A stretch of DNA of 64,000 nt from Niastella sp. (GTDB lineage: Bacteria > Bacteroidota > Bacteroidia > Chitinophagales > Chitinophagaceae), in assembly GCA_016710595.1 (NCBI GenBank), contig JADJVM010000008.1:496001-560000 (forward strand). The letters run 5' to 3'. Positions 53,059 through 62,176 of the stretch are shown one piece after another. A model generated the notes under the pieces. The model had not been told where the DNA came from and did no database searches. It saw only the letters and a program-made list of their open reading frames with translations. Both the position numbers and the translations under genes were made by a program. How positions within the stretch are numbered: the stretch's first letter is position 1; each line of letters opens with the position of its first letter.

Positions 53059-53418
53059 TCAGATCACAGGCAACTGAATTGTAAATATTGATCCTTCTCC
53101 TTCATTACTCTCCACCTTTATCTCCCCATCATGCGCTTTCACAATATCATAACTCAAACTCAAACCCAATCCAGTTCCTTTTCCTGTTGGTTTTGTAGTG
53201 AAGAAAGGTTGAAAAATTTTATCAACAATATTTTGTGGAAAGCCATTTCCATTGTCTGCCACTTTTATTTCTATGGTATCATTTATTTTTTTTGTGCTTA
53301 TTGAAACTGTGGGCTCGTAACAGATGGCCAAAGTTGGTTTATAACCCCCGGTCAACGATTTTTCCAAAGCAATTTTTATTTCTGCTGTTGATTTTCCTTT
53401 GATTGATTTTGCTATCAT
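53059..53418 (-). pseudogene. Histidine kinase fragment: HATPase domain without dimerisation domain or N-box
   Basis: 119 codons. From about residue 40 it matches the end of a sensor histidine kinase: ISTKKINDTIEIKVADNGNGFP (G1 box), DKIFQPFFTTKPTGKGTGLGLSLSYD (F and G2 boxes) and EGSIFTIQLP. The N-box, the phospho-accepting His and any sensor domain are missing. The first 35 residues have no clear counterpart. Most likely a remnant of a deleted kinase gene, downstream of the prolyl oligopeptidase gene. A stand-alone ATPase function is less likely. Confidence 0.7.
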
Positions 53419-53469
53419 ATTTTCATTTTTTTATACCCAAAGAAATAGTTGAAGCCTTTTCCCGAATTT

Positions 53470-55623
53470 TTATTTTGGTTGAAAATCAGGATGGCCACAT
53501 TGCCACATTACGAAAGCATACTGATTTGCAAAATTGGCATAGGTCACATTTTTGTCTTCTGTAAAGTGCCCATTATCATAATTTATTTTCAACAATACGG
53601 GTTTCCCCGATGCAGAAGCATTTTGTAAAGCAGCAGCAAACTTTCCCGGTTGCCAGGCTACTACCCGTGGATCGTTCCAGCCACCAACACAAATAACGGC
53701 AGGGTAATTTGTTCCTTTTACCACATGTTGTACTCCATCCATTTCATATAATGCAAGGCATTCCATGCTGTCTTTTACAGTGCCATATTCCGGAATATTT
53801 ACCGGCCCGTTTGATCCGAATTCTAATCGCATAGCATTAGCACAACCAACATTGCAAATGGCTGCTGCAAATAGATCCGGTCTTTCTGTGATACTTCGGC
53901 TAATTAAAATACCTCCGGCACTTGTTCCGGTGCCTGCAAGTTTAGTTGGAGAAGTATATCCTTTTTGTACCATGTATTCGGCACAACTAATAAAATCTTT
54001 CCAGGTATTGGGTTTGGTAGTTTTATAACCCGCTTTATACCATGCTTCACCTTTTTCACTTCCGCCCCTTACATGCGGATAGGCAAGAACCACCCCTTTC
54101 ACTGCAAGCGAATTTTCCATATCATTGAAATATGGTATGGCACTAATGCCATACGCTCCATATGCATCCATAAAACAAACATTGGAGCCATCCATTTTTA
54201 TTCCCTTTTTATGTACAATGGATAATGGTATCATTACACCATCATGACCTTTTACTTCCACTTCTTCTGTTACCAGGTCCTGGTAAGCTCTTGGATAAGT
54301 AGCAGGCTTATTAAAACTTCCAGAAGTTATTGCATCCGTTTCAGCATTGTAATTAAATTCTGTGAAGGGCTTGTTCCATGACGTCATATACAGCAAACAG
54401 TTATTAGATTTTGTATCTATACTGAATATATATGCAGTACCGGTAAAGGGTAATTTAATGGAAGTGGTTTTCTTTGTCGTAAAATTGTATTTAGAAATGG
54501 TAGAATTGATTCCATCACTATAGGTTATAAACAAATAATCCTTTGAATTGGCAATCCTTTCAATTGTTTTACCGGTTTGTTCAGGCGCAATGGTAGTAGC
54601 GTTACTCCAATCGGGAATTTTTAAACTGGTGGCAACTACTTTATAATTTTTCGCATTGTTATAAGTAATGGCATAACCTTCATCTCCTCTGAAAATAATA
54701 CCACGCACTAATTTATCAGCTGGAGTACACAATGTCTTCCATTTTATTTTTGAGGCATTAAATTCAGTTATTGGGGCATAATTTATTTCCATTTCATTTT
54801 GAACTGTACCTAAGCCTGAAAAAACATAATTCTTTGCATCCTCACTTAGCATTATGTATGGATAAACAGCGGGATCTATTTTTAATTCAGGATAACTTTC
54901 ATTGCTGAAATAATCAACGTCAGTAGAATTATTTGTATTTAATACATGAAGTTTTGCTTTAGGACTAAGCCTTGAGGATGGGTCTTTACTATCGGCAGAC
55001 CTGAGCCATGTGTATAAAAATGATTTATTATCAAACGCCCAGCCACTAAAGCCTGCAGTGGCGGGAATCATATCCTTTAAAAACTTTTTGGAGTCAACAT
55101 CAAGTATGATAATATTTGATACTTCCGCACCTTGTTCGGAATATGCAATGGCTAATTTTTTGCCATCAAAGCTTGGCGATATACTTTGTACAGAAAGTGT
55201 TTTGCCTGGAATATATTTAATGGGGTCAAAGAGTAATTTCTCTACACCATTCATACCCTGGCGGAAATAAATTTTACCAACATTTTCTCCGGGTAATGTT
55301 TTACGGTAAAATAATCTTCCATCTTCATAAGCAAATGAACCAAAAGATGCAGGGGTAAGCTTATCCAGTTTTTTCCATTCGGCTATAAGCTCATCACGAC
55401 CATTTAAAGTATTTAATATCTCATCTGTATAATTAGCCTGTTGCCTAAACCAGGTTTCTACTTCCGGCGTTTCAATATGTTCCAACCAACGGTAGGGATC
55501 CTGATAGGTGATGCCAAAATATGTATCCGAGCTATCTACCGTTTTTGTAGGTGGATAACTGTATTGGGCTTGCACTGATAAAAAAGGTATCAGCAAGCAA
55601 AGAATAAAGATTGTTGTTCGCAT
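53470..55623 (-). CDS. Secreted prolyl oligopeptidase
   Basis: Serine peptidase that cleaves after Pro in short peptides (S9A). 717 residues with a signal peptide (cleavage near SVQAQ, residue 20). The N-terminal seven-bladed propeller begins with YPPTKTVDSSDTYFGITYQDPYRWLEH. The alpha/beta-hydrolase domain starts near 450. The catalytic Ser is in LAGTGTSAGGILISRS near 570 (variation on GGSNGG), an Asp in CVGGWNDPRV near 650 and the His in NYDNGHFTE near 688. The pattern AYPHVRGGSEKGEAWYKAG is the S9A signature. It is monocistronic on the minus strand. Confidence 0.93.
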   Translation of the reverse strand: MRTTIFILCLLIPFLSVQAQYSYPPTKTVDSSDTYFGITYQDPYRWLEHIETPEVETWFRQQANYTDEILNTLNGRDELIAEWKKLDKLTPASFGSFAYEDGRLFYRKTLPGENVGKIYFRQGMNGVEKLLFDPIKYIPGKTLSVQSISPSFDGKKLAIAYSEQGAEVSNIIILDVDSKKFLKDMIPATAGFSGWAFDNKSFLYTWLRSADSKDPSSRLSPKAKLHVLNTNNSTDVDYFSNESYPELKIDPAVYPYIMLSEDAKNYVFSGLGTVQNEMEINYAPITEFNASKIKWKTLCTPADKLVRGIIFRGDEGYAITYNNAKNYKVVATSLKIPDWSNATTIAPEQTGKTIERIANSKDYLFITYSDGINSTISKYNFTTKKTTSIKLPFTGTAYIFSIDTKSNNCLLYMTSWNKPFTEFNYNAETDAITSGSFNKPATYPRAYQDLVTEEVEVKGHDGVMIPLSIVHKKGIKMDGSNVCFMDAYGAYGISAIPYFNDMENSLAVKGVVLAYPHVRGGSEKGEAWYKAGYKTTKPNTWKDFISCAEYMVQKGYTSPTKLAGTGTSAGGILISRSITERPDLFAAAICNVGCANAMRLEFGSNGPVNIPEYGTVKDSMECLALYEMDGVQHVVKGTNYPAVICVGGWNDPRVVAWQPGKFAAALQNASASGKPVLLKINYDNGHFTEDKNVTYANFANQYAFVMWQCGHPDFQPK

Positions 55624-55773
55624 AATTGAGAATAGTTTAATAATTGTTTAGTGATATATTGTTTTTAGCCCTGGTTTTACTTTATTTTTTTATACCCTTT
55701 TGTCCGCTCCTATCTTATTTGTTACTGTCTTCATCAACCACGTTTTACGAAACAAAGATTCGTTTGGTATATT

Positions 55774-55944
55774 TTAAGCGCTGCCAGGTGCGCCATTTAC
55801 AGAGCGAAAAGTATTACCTGCCGATGGATTAAAGTTTTGAGAGAAAAGCTCATGCGAGTTGTATGTTGAATTGTCTGCACGGTTTTGAGCAACAAGCGAA
55901 TTCATACAAATTAAGTACAGGCAGAGGAATGATATTTCTTTCAT
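55774..55944 (-). pseudogene. N-terminal remnant of an M1-type metallopeptidase
   Basis: 56 codons: a signal peptide (MKEISFLCLYLICMNSLVAQ), then YNSHELFSQNFNPSAGNTF and RSVNGAPG before a stop. From memory this is the conserved beginning of the large M1 family peptidases of Chitinophagaceae (SHELF...GN.FRS.NG.PG, normally followed by YWQNRADY). The remaining 550 or so residues are absent: the DNA to 55624 has no continuing frame with similarity I can see. Confidence 0.5.
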
Positions 55945-56094
55945 GTTAATAATTTAATTTTTTTAAACTCTCATTGTATTTTATGCTGGGTAGAAACAAT
56001 CGAACTATAAGCCCGTTTTGTAAAAAATTATTTATGAAATCCACTGCAATAACTTGTGCCTTCACGAACCATGAAGCGATTTTTATTTCTCTAC

Positions 56095-56574
56095 TCATTC
56101 CTTTAATTGCCTATTGTATTCCTGCTCATCAAAACTACCATTAGATTCTGTAATCAAACCTTCACTATTAAATTGTAAAATTTCAACACCACTAATGTGA
56201 ATTTTTTTGCCTGTGCCATCCGGGCCTGTATTCGTTCCCGTTAGTGTCCAGTGGAACTCAACTCCTTTTACTGTGGTAGGCAAACTATCGCATACGACCA
56301 GCATATCGGGGAATGCTGTCATAAACCCTTGTGCAACTTTTGCAATAGCGTCATGCCCCATTGCAGGCGTTCCGTTATTAACAATTTGAGCGCCGTTTGG
56401 CGCAAAAAAATTAGCATGTGCAGCTGCATTTTGCCCCGACCAGGCCGCTGCATATTTTTCGCCAAAATCTTTATCGATATTTTGTTTCATTTCTTTTTTA
56501 TTTGTTGAAAGATTGCAAGCTGCCAATATTAGTAGCATAACAACTATTGGAATAATTATTTTTCTCATTGCCAT
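56095..56574 (-). CDS. NTF2/SnoaL-like lipoprotein
   Basis: 159 residues (a second ATG 6 nt later is equally possible). Lipoprotein signal peptide with lipobox LAAC (Cys20). The SnoaL/NTF2-like cone fold spans about 30-155: DFGEKYAAAWSGQNAAAHANFFAPNGAQIVNNG, VAQGFMTAFPDMLVVCDSLPTT, and GKKIHISGVEILQFNSEGLITE are standard for ketosteroid-isomerase-like proteins of this clan. Ligand unknown. It is the first of four such lipoproteins between 56 and 63.3 kb. Confidence 0.85.
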   Translation of the reverse strand: MAMRKIIIPIVVMLLILAACNLSTNKKEMKQNIDKDFGEKYAAAWSGQNAAAHANFFAPNGAQIVNNGTPAMGHDAIAKVAQGFMTAFPDMLVVCDSLPTTVKGVEFHWTLTGTNTGPDGTGKKIHISGVEILQFNSEGLITESNGSFDEQEYNRQLKE

Positions 56575-56962
56575 AGTTTTAATTTTTAAATCCCATATCT
56601 ATTTTCGATTTTACTTTTTTTACATTTTAGGATCTTTGCAAAGCAATCATAAAAATAAATCCTTTATGTTTTCAATTGACAAGAACCAAAATGGAGCTGC
56701 AAATATTTTAGCAAAAGGTTCTATTTTTGCCCTAATCCTGCCACCGTTTATTTTTTATCAAAGTTTTTTTCATTTTTCTGTTCCAGTAATTTTTCATTTA
56801 TAATACTTGCCCGATAGTAAAGTTTAAGATTGGGGAAAGCCAGGAAACTCGATGATTCTTTCTAACCATGCATCTATTTTTTTTATGAGCATTTTTAATT
56901 TATTTTCTTTAATTTTCTTCACTTGTTTTAAAAGCCCATAAAAGTTTTCTATCAAATTTCGT
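56575..56962. other. Intergenic stretch with no secure gene
   Basis: Mostly AT-rich. A minus-strand frame at 56824-56955 (43 codons, TTG start 8 bp after the serine hydrolase stop) reads like a helical, basic peptide (ENFYGLLKQVKKIKENKLK ... FPGFPQS). It has no ATG until mid-frame and no recognised family, so I leave it as unassigned. Nothing else is apparent. Confidence 0.35.
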
Positions 56963-58396
56963 CTATATTTTTTTAATTTCTTTTTTAACACCCCAGGCTA
57001 CATGCCACACTTTGTAAGTATTTGCTCTCCTGTTTTTTTGAAAAATTATTTGTTGATCGGTGCCATTGCCATAAAAAAACTTACTACTTGTTTCAGCTTT
57101 AAGTTTTATGTCTTTACCTCTAAAGGGATGAATATAAAGTGCGTTATTTTTGAGGATAATTTCAACCGGGAAATTAGTCATATATGGCGGCAGTGTAAGT
57201 GGCATCATATATTTCCCGGTGTATTGATAAAGCGGTTCTTTTATCAACCTTTCTTTATGAACCGAGATCGGCACAATTTCTTTACCTGAAGCAATGGTAG
57301 CCAAACCATCGGCAATAAATTCTGACTGCGATTCATTGTTTGATAATACAATTACTGTAATATCTCCTGTTACATAATGCATGTGCATACTCTTGTAGCC
57401 GGGAAACCAGCCATTGTGAAAATTATAATTTCCCATTTGATTCTCACCTACTCTCATTCCAAAACCAAATTGTACAAAGGGGAAAGTTTTCTTAACTGCC
57501 TGTATGCTTAGCATCTCCTTTTGCGTAGCTGCAGAAAGCAATGTATTTTTCTGTAAAGCACGGTCCCATTTCAACAGGTCATCAGCAGTTGTTACAATCA
57601 TTCCTTCACCTGTAATACCACTGAAATAAGTGGCCCAATCAATATACAAACTGTCTGCACGCAAGTATTTTTTAAGACTATCGTTGTAGATAAAACCATT
57701 GGCATAATTGGGAATTTTGCCCACCGGCCGTGGAAAATTAGCAACCATGGAGTGGCTCATCCCGAGCGGATTAAAAATATTCTTACTCATATAATCCCGG
57801 TAAGTATCACCTGATATTTTTTCAATGATGCATGCCAGCAGATTGAAACCAGTTCCGGAATAGGCCAAATCTTCGCCCGGCTTAAAATATAAGGCCGTTT
57901 TTTTTGTTTCCAATAGTTCTAAAAGATCATCATTTGTAGCAATCTTATTATGGTCAAAAAATTCTTCTACGAGGTCATAGCCATCAGTCATGCCCGATGT
58001 ATGCGTGAGTAATTGCCGAACCGTCACACTGGCGTAAGGAAGTTGTGGTAATAATTTACCGAGTGAATCTGAAAGTGATAACATCCCCTTATCTTTCAAC
58101 ATTAAAATACCTGCAGCCGTAAACTCCTTTGCAATAGAGCCAATATCAAAAACACTGTTTTTATCAAGTTTTTTCTTTGTAAAATAATCTGCCAACCCAA
58201 AAGAGTTTTGGTAAATTATTTTCCCGGCCTTTGCAACCAGTACGTTTCCATTGAAGCCATACAACAAAGATTCAGCTTTCATGTACTTGTCAAGTGATGA
58301 TGATATATCCTGAGCATTTAAAATGGTTGGATATAAAAATAAGTGCAGGCATATAAGCACAATGTATTTTTTTCCTATAATTAATTTATACAGCAT
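56963..58396 (-). CDS. Secreted serine hydrolase, beta-lactamase class C / PBP-like family
   Basis: 477 residues with a signal peptide (cleavage near TILNAQ, residue 28). The Beta-lactamase domain covers about 30-360: FDIGSIAKEFTAAGILML (SxxK Ser and Lys), VRQLLTHTSGMTDGYD, LAYSGTGFNLLACIIEKISG (Tyr-Ser-Gly in place of YxN), and HNGWFPGYKSMHMHY near the end. A C-terminal beta-rich domain (about 375-477) is typical of the larger D-aminopeptidase/esterase-like members. The substrate is not predictable. It is a paralogue of the 9.5 kb gene at family level only. Confidence 0.9.
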   Translation of the reverse strand: MLYKLIIGKKYIVLICLHLFLYPTILNAQDISSSLDKYMKAESLLYGFNGNVLVAKAGKIIYQNSFGLADYFTKKKLDKNSVFDIGSIAKEFTAAGILMLKDKGMLSLSDSLGKLLPQLPYASVTVRQLLTHTSGMTDGYDLVEEFFDHNKIATNDDLLELLETKKTALYFKPGEDLAYSGTGFNLLACIIEKISGDTYRDYMSKNIFNPLGMSHSMVANFPRPVGKIPNYANGFIYNDSLKKYLRADSLYIDWATYFSGITGEGMIVTTADDLLKWDRALQKNTLLSAATQKEMLSIQAVKKTFPFVQFGFGMRVGENQMGNYNFHNGWFPGYKSMHMHYVTGDITVIVLSNNESQSEFIADGLATIASGKEIVPISVHKERLIKEPLYQYTGKYMMPLTLPPYMTNFPVEIILKNNALYIHPFRGKDIKLKAETSSKFFYGNGTDQQIIFQKNRRANTYKVWHVAWGVKKEIKKI

Positions 58397-58451
58397 AGTT
58401 ATTGTATTTTAGAGAAGGTTTGCAGGCAACAAATTATTAATACTTTTATTT

Positions 58452-58964
58452 TCATCTTATAGTTTTAAGCGCTTCCATATCAATTTCGATCAATTGTCCT
58501 TCCAATGCCAAACCTTTTACTTCAATCCAATTACCGGTGGGGAATTGTTTCTTATAAATGCTATTACGGGTTCCTGCTACTTTTATAAAACCTGCCATAT
58601 CCGTTGTAAAAATATTTTCAGAATACACATTATCAAAATTGCAGCCGTAGTGAGCTAATATTTTTTCTAAATCACTATAGCAATTTTTCATTTGTTGCTC
58701 CAGGTCCCCAGGTGCTACCAGCGTACCCTTGTCATCCATACTTACCGCTCCGGAGATTTTAATATGATTGCCAATTTTTACCGCATGTGTATAGCCGTAT
58801 TCATGCTCGAGCGTAGGGCGGAAGTTATAATACTCCGGAGTTTCATTAACTACTGGTTTAGCTTGTGTTTCCTGTGTTACAGCTTGTGTACCATTAGTAC
58901 TGCATCCGGTAAAAAAAATGAATGAAATAAAAGTTGTTGTTGCGATTGATATTAATCTGTTCAT
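58452..58964 (-). CDS. RidA-family lipoprotein without the catalytic Arg
   Basis: 170 residues: a lipoprotein signal peptide with lipobox FTGC (Cys21), a short linker, and a RidA/YjgF domain (about 48-168). The family blocks KISGAVSMDDKG, DLEQQMKNCYSDLEKILAHYG and SENIFTTDMAGFIKVAGTRN are clear. The loop that holds Arg105 in E. coli RidA (ARSTVEV) reads TGNWIEVKGL, so the imine-deaminase Arg is absent. Export of a RidA protein is also unusual. It probably binds a small ligand rather than deaminating enamines. Confidence 0.85.
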   Translation of the reverse strand: MNRLISIATTTFISFIFFTGCSTNGTQAVTQETQAKPVVNETPEYYNFRPTLEHEYGYTHAVKIGNHIKISGAVSMDDKGTLVAPGDLEQQMKNCYSDLEKILAHYGCNFDNVYSENIFTTDMAGFIKVAGTRNSIYKKQFPTGNWIEVKGLALEGQLIEIDMEALKTIR

Positions 58965-59035
58965 TGTTTTTTATTTTTTAGTTATTGATTATGTAGAATT
59001 TGTTATAAATAGAAAATTCTATCAACTTTTACTTA

Positions 59036-59376
59036 CTAAATTATTTTTATTTCAACACTTATTGCACGCAAGTCATTTTTACCCACATTTTCCAACGCAT
59101 ATACCGGCAAAGGACTGCTCCAAACAACAGAATCTGGCGAAGGCATTTTTTCGAGCGATCGTGAATCCAATAATACATTTTCATCTGCATCATACATGAT
59201 GAAATCACTCAGGCTTATAAAGTACATAGATGCAGGATAACAATCTGTATGCACGTTGGTTTTTTCACCTGCGGAATATTTGTATCTAACACCCGGACGT
59301 ATGTATTTTCAAATAATAGCCGGTGATGTTGTGGCGCAGCAATTAATGCATTCAGATTGTCCGATTGTTTTTGCAT
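59036..59376 (-). pseudogene. Cupin-domain gene with a single-base frameshift
   Basis: Two frames together encode a cupin of about 113 residues. The first, from ATG 59376, reads IAAPQHHRLLFENTYVRVLDTNIP. The second, to 59036, reads GEKTNVHTD then FIMYDADENVLLDSR and LPVYALENVGKNDLRAISVE. At 59273-59274 the minus strand has CC where a Pro codon CCN is expected, so one base is missing and the frame shifts. This form of cupin is widespread in Bacteroidota and Proteobacteria; its function is unknown to me. Confidence 0.75.
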
Positions 59377-59446
59377 ATTTTATCAGTTTTCATAATTTAA
59401 ATTTAGTTGTATTGATATGCTACCTACCAAAGCAGCGGTTGTTTTA

Positions 59447-60817
59447 TTAATTTCTAATTACTGATAATTTAATTACCTCAGTTTCAAATTCCCTGTTTTC
59501 TAAATGTTCAATGCTTTTTGTATGACTTTCTAAATTTAAAAATTGAAATAAAATAAAAATAATTAAAATGAATATTGGATAACCCAGTAATGAGATTTCC
59601 CAATTAAAATGAGCTCTTACCGGGCCAATTAAGGCAGCTAAGGCAATCCTTCCGAGATTGCAAATGGTCATGTATAAAGTGAATTGAGAAGCTGAAACCT
59701 TTTTCCAGCAACATTGCATTGCAAATGCGAAAATGCCAATGGTTGCAAATACATTTAAAATAACATACACAACCATAAAGGAATAAATAAAGTAGTAATT
59801 AGCCCAGTACGATTTTAAACTTACGAATGTAACTGTTGAACATATTATGCAAGAAAAATAGATGTTCATCATTCGTTTTTTACCAAACTTATCAATCAAA
59901 ATACCACCTATTAACATTCCGCTAATACCACCTATTACAGAGGCAGTTGCAAAAAATTGGGAATAGGTAAGGTTAGTCCAGCCTAAAGCTTTTACGGTAA
60001 AAATTGGTAACAATACATCCATGTAATTGATGCTGCCAAGAGATATAAAACCAATGGTTGCCATTAGTAAAGAATTCTTTAAACGGAAAACTTTGTATAA
60101 GGAATTGAATATTGTATTCCAGTTCGTCAATTGCATTTTTTTAGATTCTGGCGAGGCTTTTCCTTGGGTCCAGGGCATCGTTTTTTCGCCGGGTCTTTCT
60201 TTTAAAAAAATAGGAACTAACATAATAATTCCAATAAAAACAGATAGCATTGAAATAGAGATTGTAAAATTATATTTGTTTAAAAGCCAACTTCCCAAAG
60301 ACAGCGAAGATGATATTCCAATAATTTTTGAACCCCACATAAATCCGTTTGCACGTGCTTGTTCTTGTACAGGAATAATATCTACCGCCATACTATCTGT
60401 AGCTACATCCTGAAAGGAACCAAAAAAGGAAACTACAAATCCGGCAATCATTAATTGGTTTAAATTATTTAATGGGTCGGGAATAAATGCCATTATAATA
60501 AAACTTGTCATTAATCCCAATTGTCCAAAAATTACCCAGGGCCTTTTACGGCCCATTGATAATATGGTATAGCGATCCATCATAGGTGCGACAATAAACT
60601 TAAAACTCCAGGGCAATCCGCAGGCAATGGCAAAACCGGCAATTTCACCGGCCGATTTCCCGTTCATGGCCATCCAGGCGGGGATTCCAAAAAACAACAT
60701 TCCTTCGGGAACTCCTTGCGCAAAATAAAGGGCAATAAAATTGAAATACCGTAAAATAGTATTTTCAGAAAGTGCCGGCAGACCTTTTTTTATTTTTAAT
60801 GAATGAATTGGGTTCAT
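59447..60817 (-). CDS. MFS transporter
   Basis: 456 residues with about 12 transmembrane helices and the MFS layout: YFAQGVPEGMLFFGIPAWM in helix 1, VAPMMDRYTILSMGRKRPWVIFGQL for the loop 2-3 motif (GRKRPW), a long central loop near 220, and ISGMLIGGILIDKFGKKRMMN for the equivalent loop 8-9. It resembles the AmpG-like/PAT or uncharacterised MFS branch of Bacteroidota with DVATDSMAVDIIPVQEQARANG (the DVATDG-like motif of AmpG/acetyl-CoA transporters). An AmpG-type muropeptide or sugar permease is possible. The C-terminus is cytoplasmic. Confidence 0.85.
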   Translation of the reverse strand: MNPIHSLKIKKGLPALSENTILRYFNFIALYFAQGVPEGMLFFGIPAWMAMNGKSAGEIAGFAIACGLPWSFKFIVAPMMDRYTILSMGRKRPWVIFGQLGLMTSFIIMAFIPDPLNNLNQLMIAGFVVSFFGSFQDVATDSMAVDIIPVQEQARANGFMWGSKIIGISSSLSLGSWLLNKYNFTISISMLSVFIGIIMLVPIFLKERPGEKTMPWTQGKASPESKKMQLTNWNTIFNSLYKVFRLKNSLLMATIGFISLGSINYMDVLLPIFTVKALGWTNLTYSQFFATASVIGGISGMLIGGILIDKFGKKRMMNIYFSCIICSTVTFVSLKSYWANYYFIYSFMVVYVILNVFATIGIFAFAMQCCWKKVSASQFTLYMTICNLGRIALAALIGPVRAHFNWEISLLGYPIFILIIFILFQFLNLESHTKSIEHLENREFETEVIKLSVIRN

Positions 60818-60936
60818 ACTATCATATATTTTTTAAGTTTTTAAACCCCGCTCTTTTAATAAGTAAAATTCTCCTGGTAGAAGTTACACCAAAATGGAAA
60901 ATACATTATTGAAAAGTTTACATGAATAGCCTGTAA

Positions 60937-60969
60937 GTAGATGGCTCATAAAATTTATGAGCCATCTAC
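60937..60969. repeat. 33-nt near-perfect palindrome
   Basis: 16-base arms (60937-60952 and 60954-60969) with a one-base centre pair exactly, starting GTAGATGGCTCATAAA. It lies 15 bp after the stop of the NTF2-like gene at 60984 and 120 bp before the MFS start. It would form a strong hairpin. There is no T-run, so it is an atypical terminator, an mRNA-stabilising structure or a protein-binding palindrome. Confidence 0.8.
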
Positions 60970-60983
60970 CGAATGATTATTTT

Positions 60984-61529
60984 TTAATGTAACTTCCGGG
61001 TATATTGGCTTAAGCCAATAATTTTTCCATCTTTCATTTTAAGATCATCAACAATGTCCACCGAATCTTTACCTTTTGCAGTTTCTACATACTCCCTGTA
61101 CCAAAGAGTTACATACTCAGTTTTTCCATCTTTAGAAATAACAGATTCCCAGTCTTGCATCTTTACAGATTGATTGATGACTTTAGATTGGGGTGTTATC
61201 CATGTCTTTAATGTATCTCTTGAAACTTTTTTATCAATACCATCAAACGCTACTTCAACAGAATCTCCAAAATAAGTAATGCTTTCATCCATGTTTTTGT
61301 TTTCCCATGACTTGAGTGCTTTTAATACATTCAATGTATTCTGCTGGCTACCGGTTTGCCAATTATCCGGATGCTCTATGCTGTATGGATAATCCATTTT
61401 TTGTTCGTTAGCAGTAACCGGGGCAGCATCTTTTGAAGCATTATCTGAAGATGTACCTGCGTTATTGCAAGCCGTGAGCAAAGCCCCACCAATTAATAAC
61501 ATGAGCAGTTGTTTGATACTCTTTTTCAT
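60984..61529 (-). CDS. NTF2/SnoaL-like lipoprotein
   Basis: 181 residues: lipoprotein signal peptide with lipobox LTAC (Cys21), a Ser/Asp/Ala-rich linker, and an NTF2-like domain (about 60-178): NVLKALKSWENKNMDESITYFGDSVEVAFDG, ESVISKDGKTEYVTLWYREYVETAKG and IVDDLKMKDGKIIGLSQY. It resembles the two upstream paralogues in size and plan but little in detail. The 33-nt palindrome follows its stop. Confidence 0.85.
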   Translation of the reverse strand: MKKSIKQLLMLLIGGALLTACNNAGTSSDNASKDAAPVTANEQKMDYPYSIEHPDNWQTGSQQNTLNVLKALKSWENKNMDESITYFGDSVEVAFDGIDKKVSRDTLKTWITPQSKVINQSVKMQDWESVISKDGKTEYVTLWYREYVETAKGKDSVDIVDDLKMKDGKIIGLSQYTRKLH

Positions 61530-61639
61530 TTTTATATTTTTATTTTATTTTTATTTTCTCTCCTTATAAGTCTTCTTAGAATCTGCCCACAATATAAATT
61601 TGTGGTCAAATTTATTTTTAAATATAGAAGCAAATTTTA

Positions 61640-62176
61640 CTACTGTTTCATAGCATTCATCATTCCGCCGATGTCATAGAAATCATTACCGGAGATAACT
61701 TTGTGATCGCTGTTGAAATCATAAGTGCCATAAAATTTTACACTCACTTGTTTTCCTGATTTGTAAGTACCATTCCATGTGCCATAATACCTCATACTCC
61801 CATCAGGTTTTAAAGTTGCTGTGTCCACGCCCGGTAAAAACTGTGCATTTGTTAAATGAAGGTTATTCATGTTGTCAAAAATCCATTTGATGGATTCTAC
61901 CCAATGTGCTCTCGTTGTAACTGTATCTCCAAAAGCAGGAGAAGACCACCGGGCATCATCGGCAATCGTTGCAGACCACGCATCCATATCTTTATTTTCA
62001 AATGCTGTTATTTGTTTTTTGTACGCTGCCAGGTTGGCCTCGTATGCAGCATTCATATCTTCTGCAGCTTTTGTGCTGGCACCGTCATTCTCAGGTTTAG
62101 TTTCACTCTTTTGGTCAGAGGAGTTACAACCAGTTATCATTAATACAATGATGAACATGGAAAATAATTTTTTCAT
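61640..62176 (-). CDS. NTF2/SnoaL-like lipoprotein
   Basis: 178 residues: lipoprotein signal peptide with lipobox ITGC (Cys17), a charged linker and an NTF2-like domain (about 50-175): YKKQITAFENKDMDAWSATIADDARWSSPAFGDT, HWVESIKWIFDNMNNLHLTNAQFLP and KQVSVKFYGTYDFNSDHKVISGNDFYD. It is 110 bp upstream of the next paralogue on the same strand. A 10-bp imperfect inverted repeat lies at 62256-62281 before its start. Confidence 0.85.
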   Translation of the reverse strand: MKKLFSMFIIVLMITGCNSSDQKSETKPENDGASTKAAEDMNAAYEANLAAYKKQITAFENKDMDAWSATIADDARWSSPAFGDTVTTRAHWVESIKWIFDNMNNLHLTNAQFLPGVDTATLKPDGSMRYYGTWNGTYKSGKQVSVKFYGTYDFNSDHKVISGNDFYDIGGMMNAMKQ

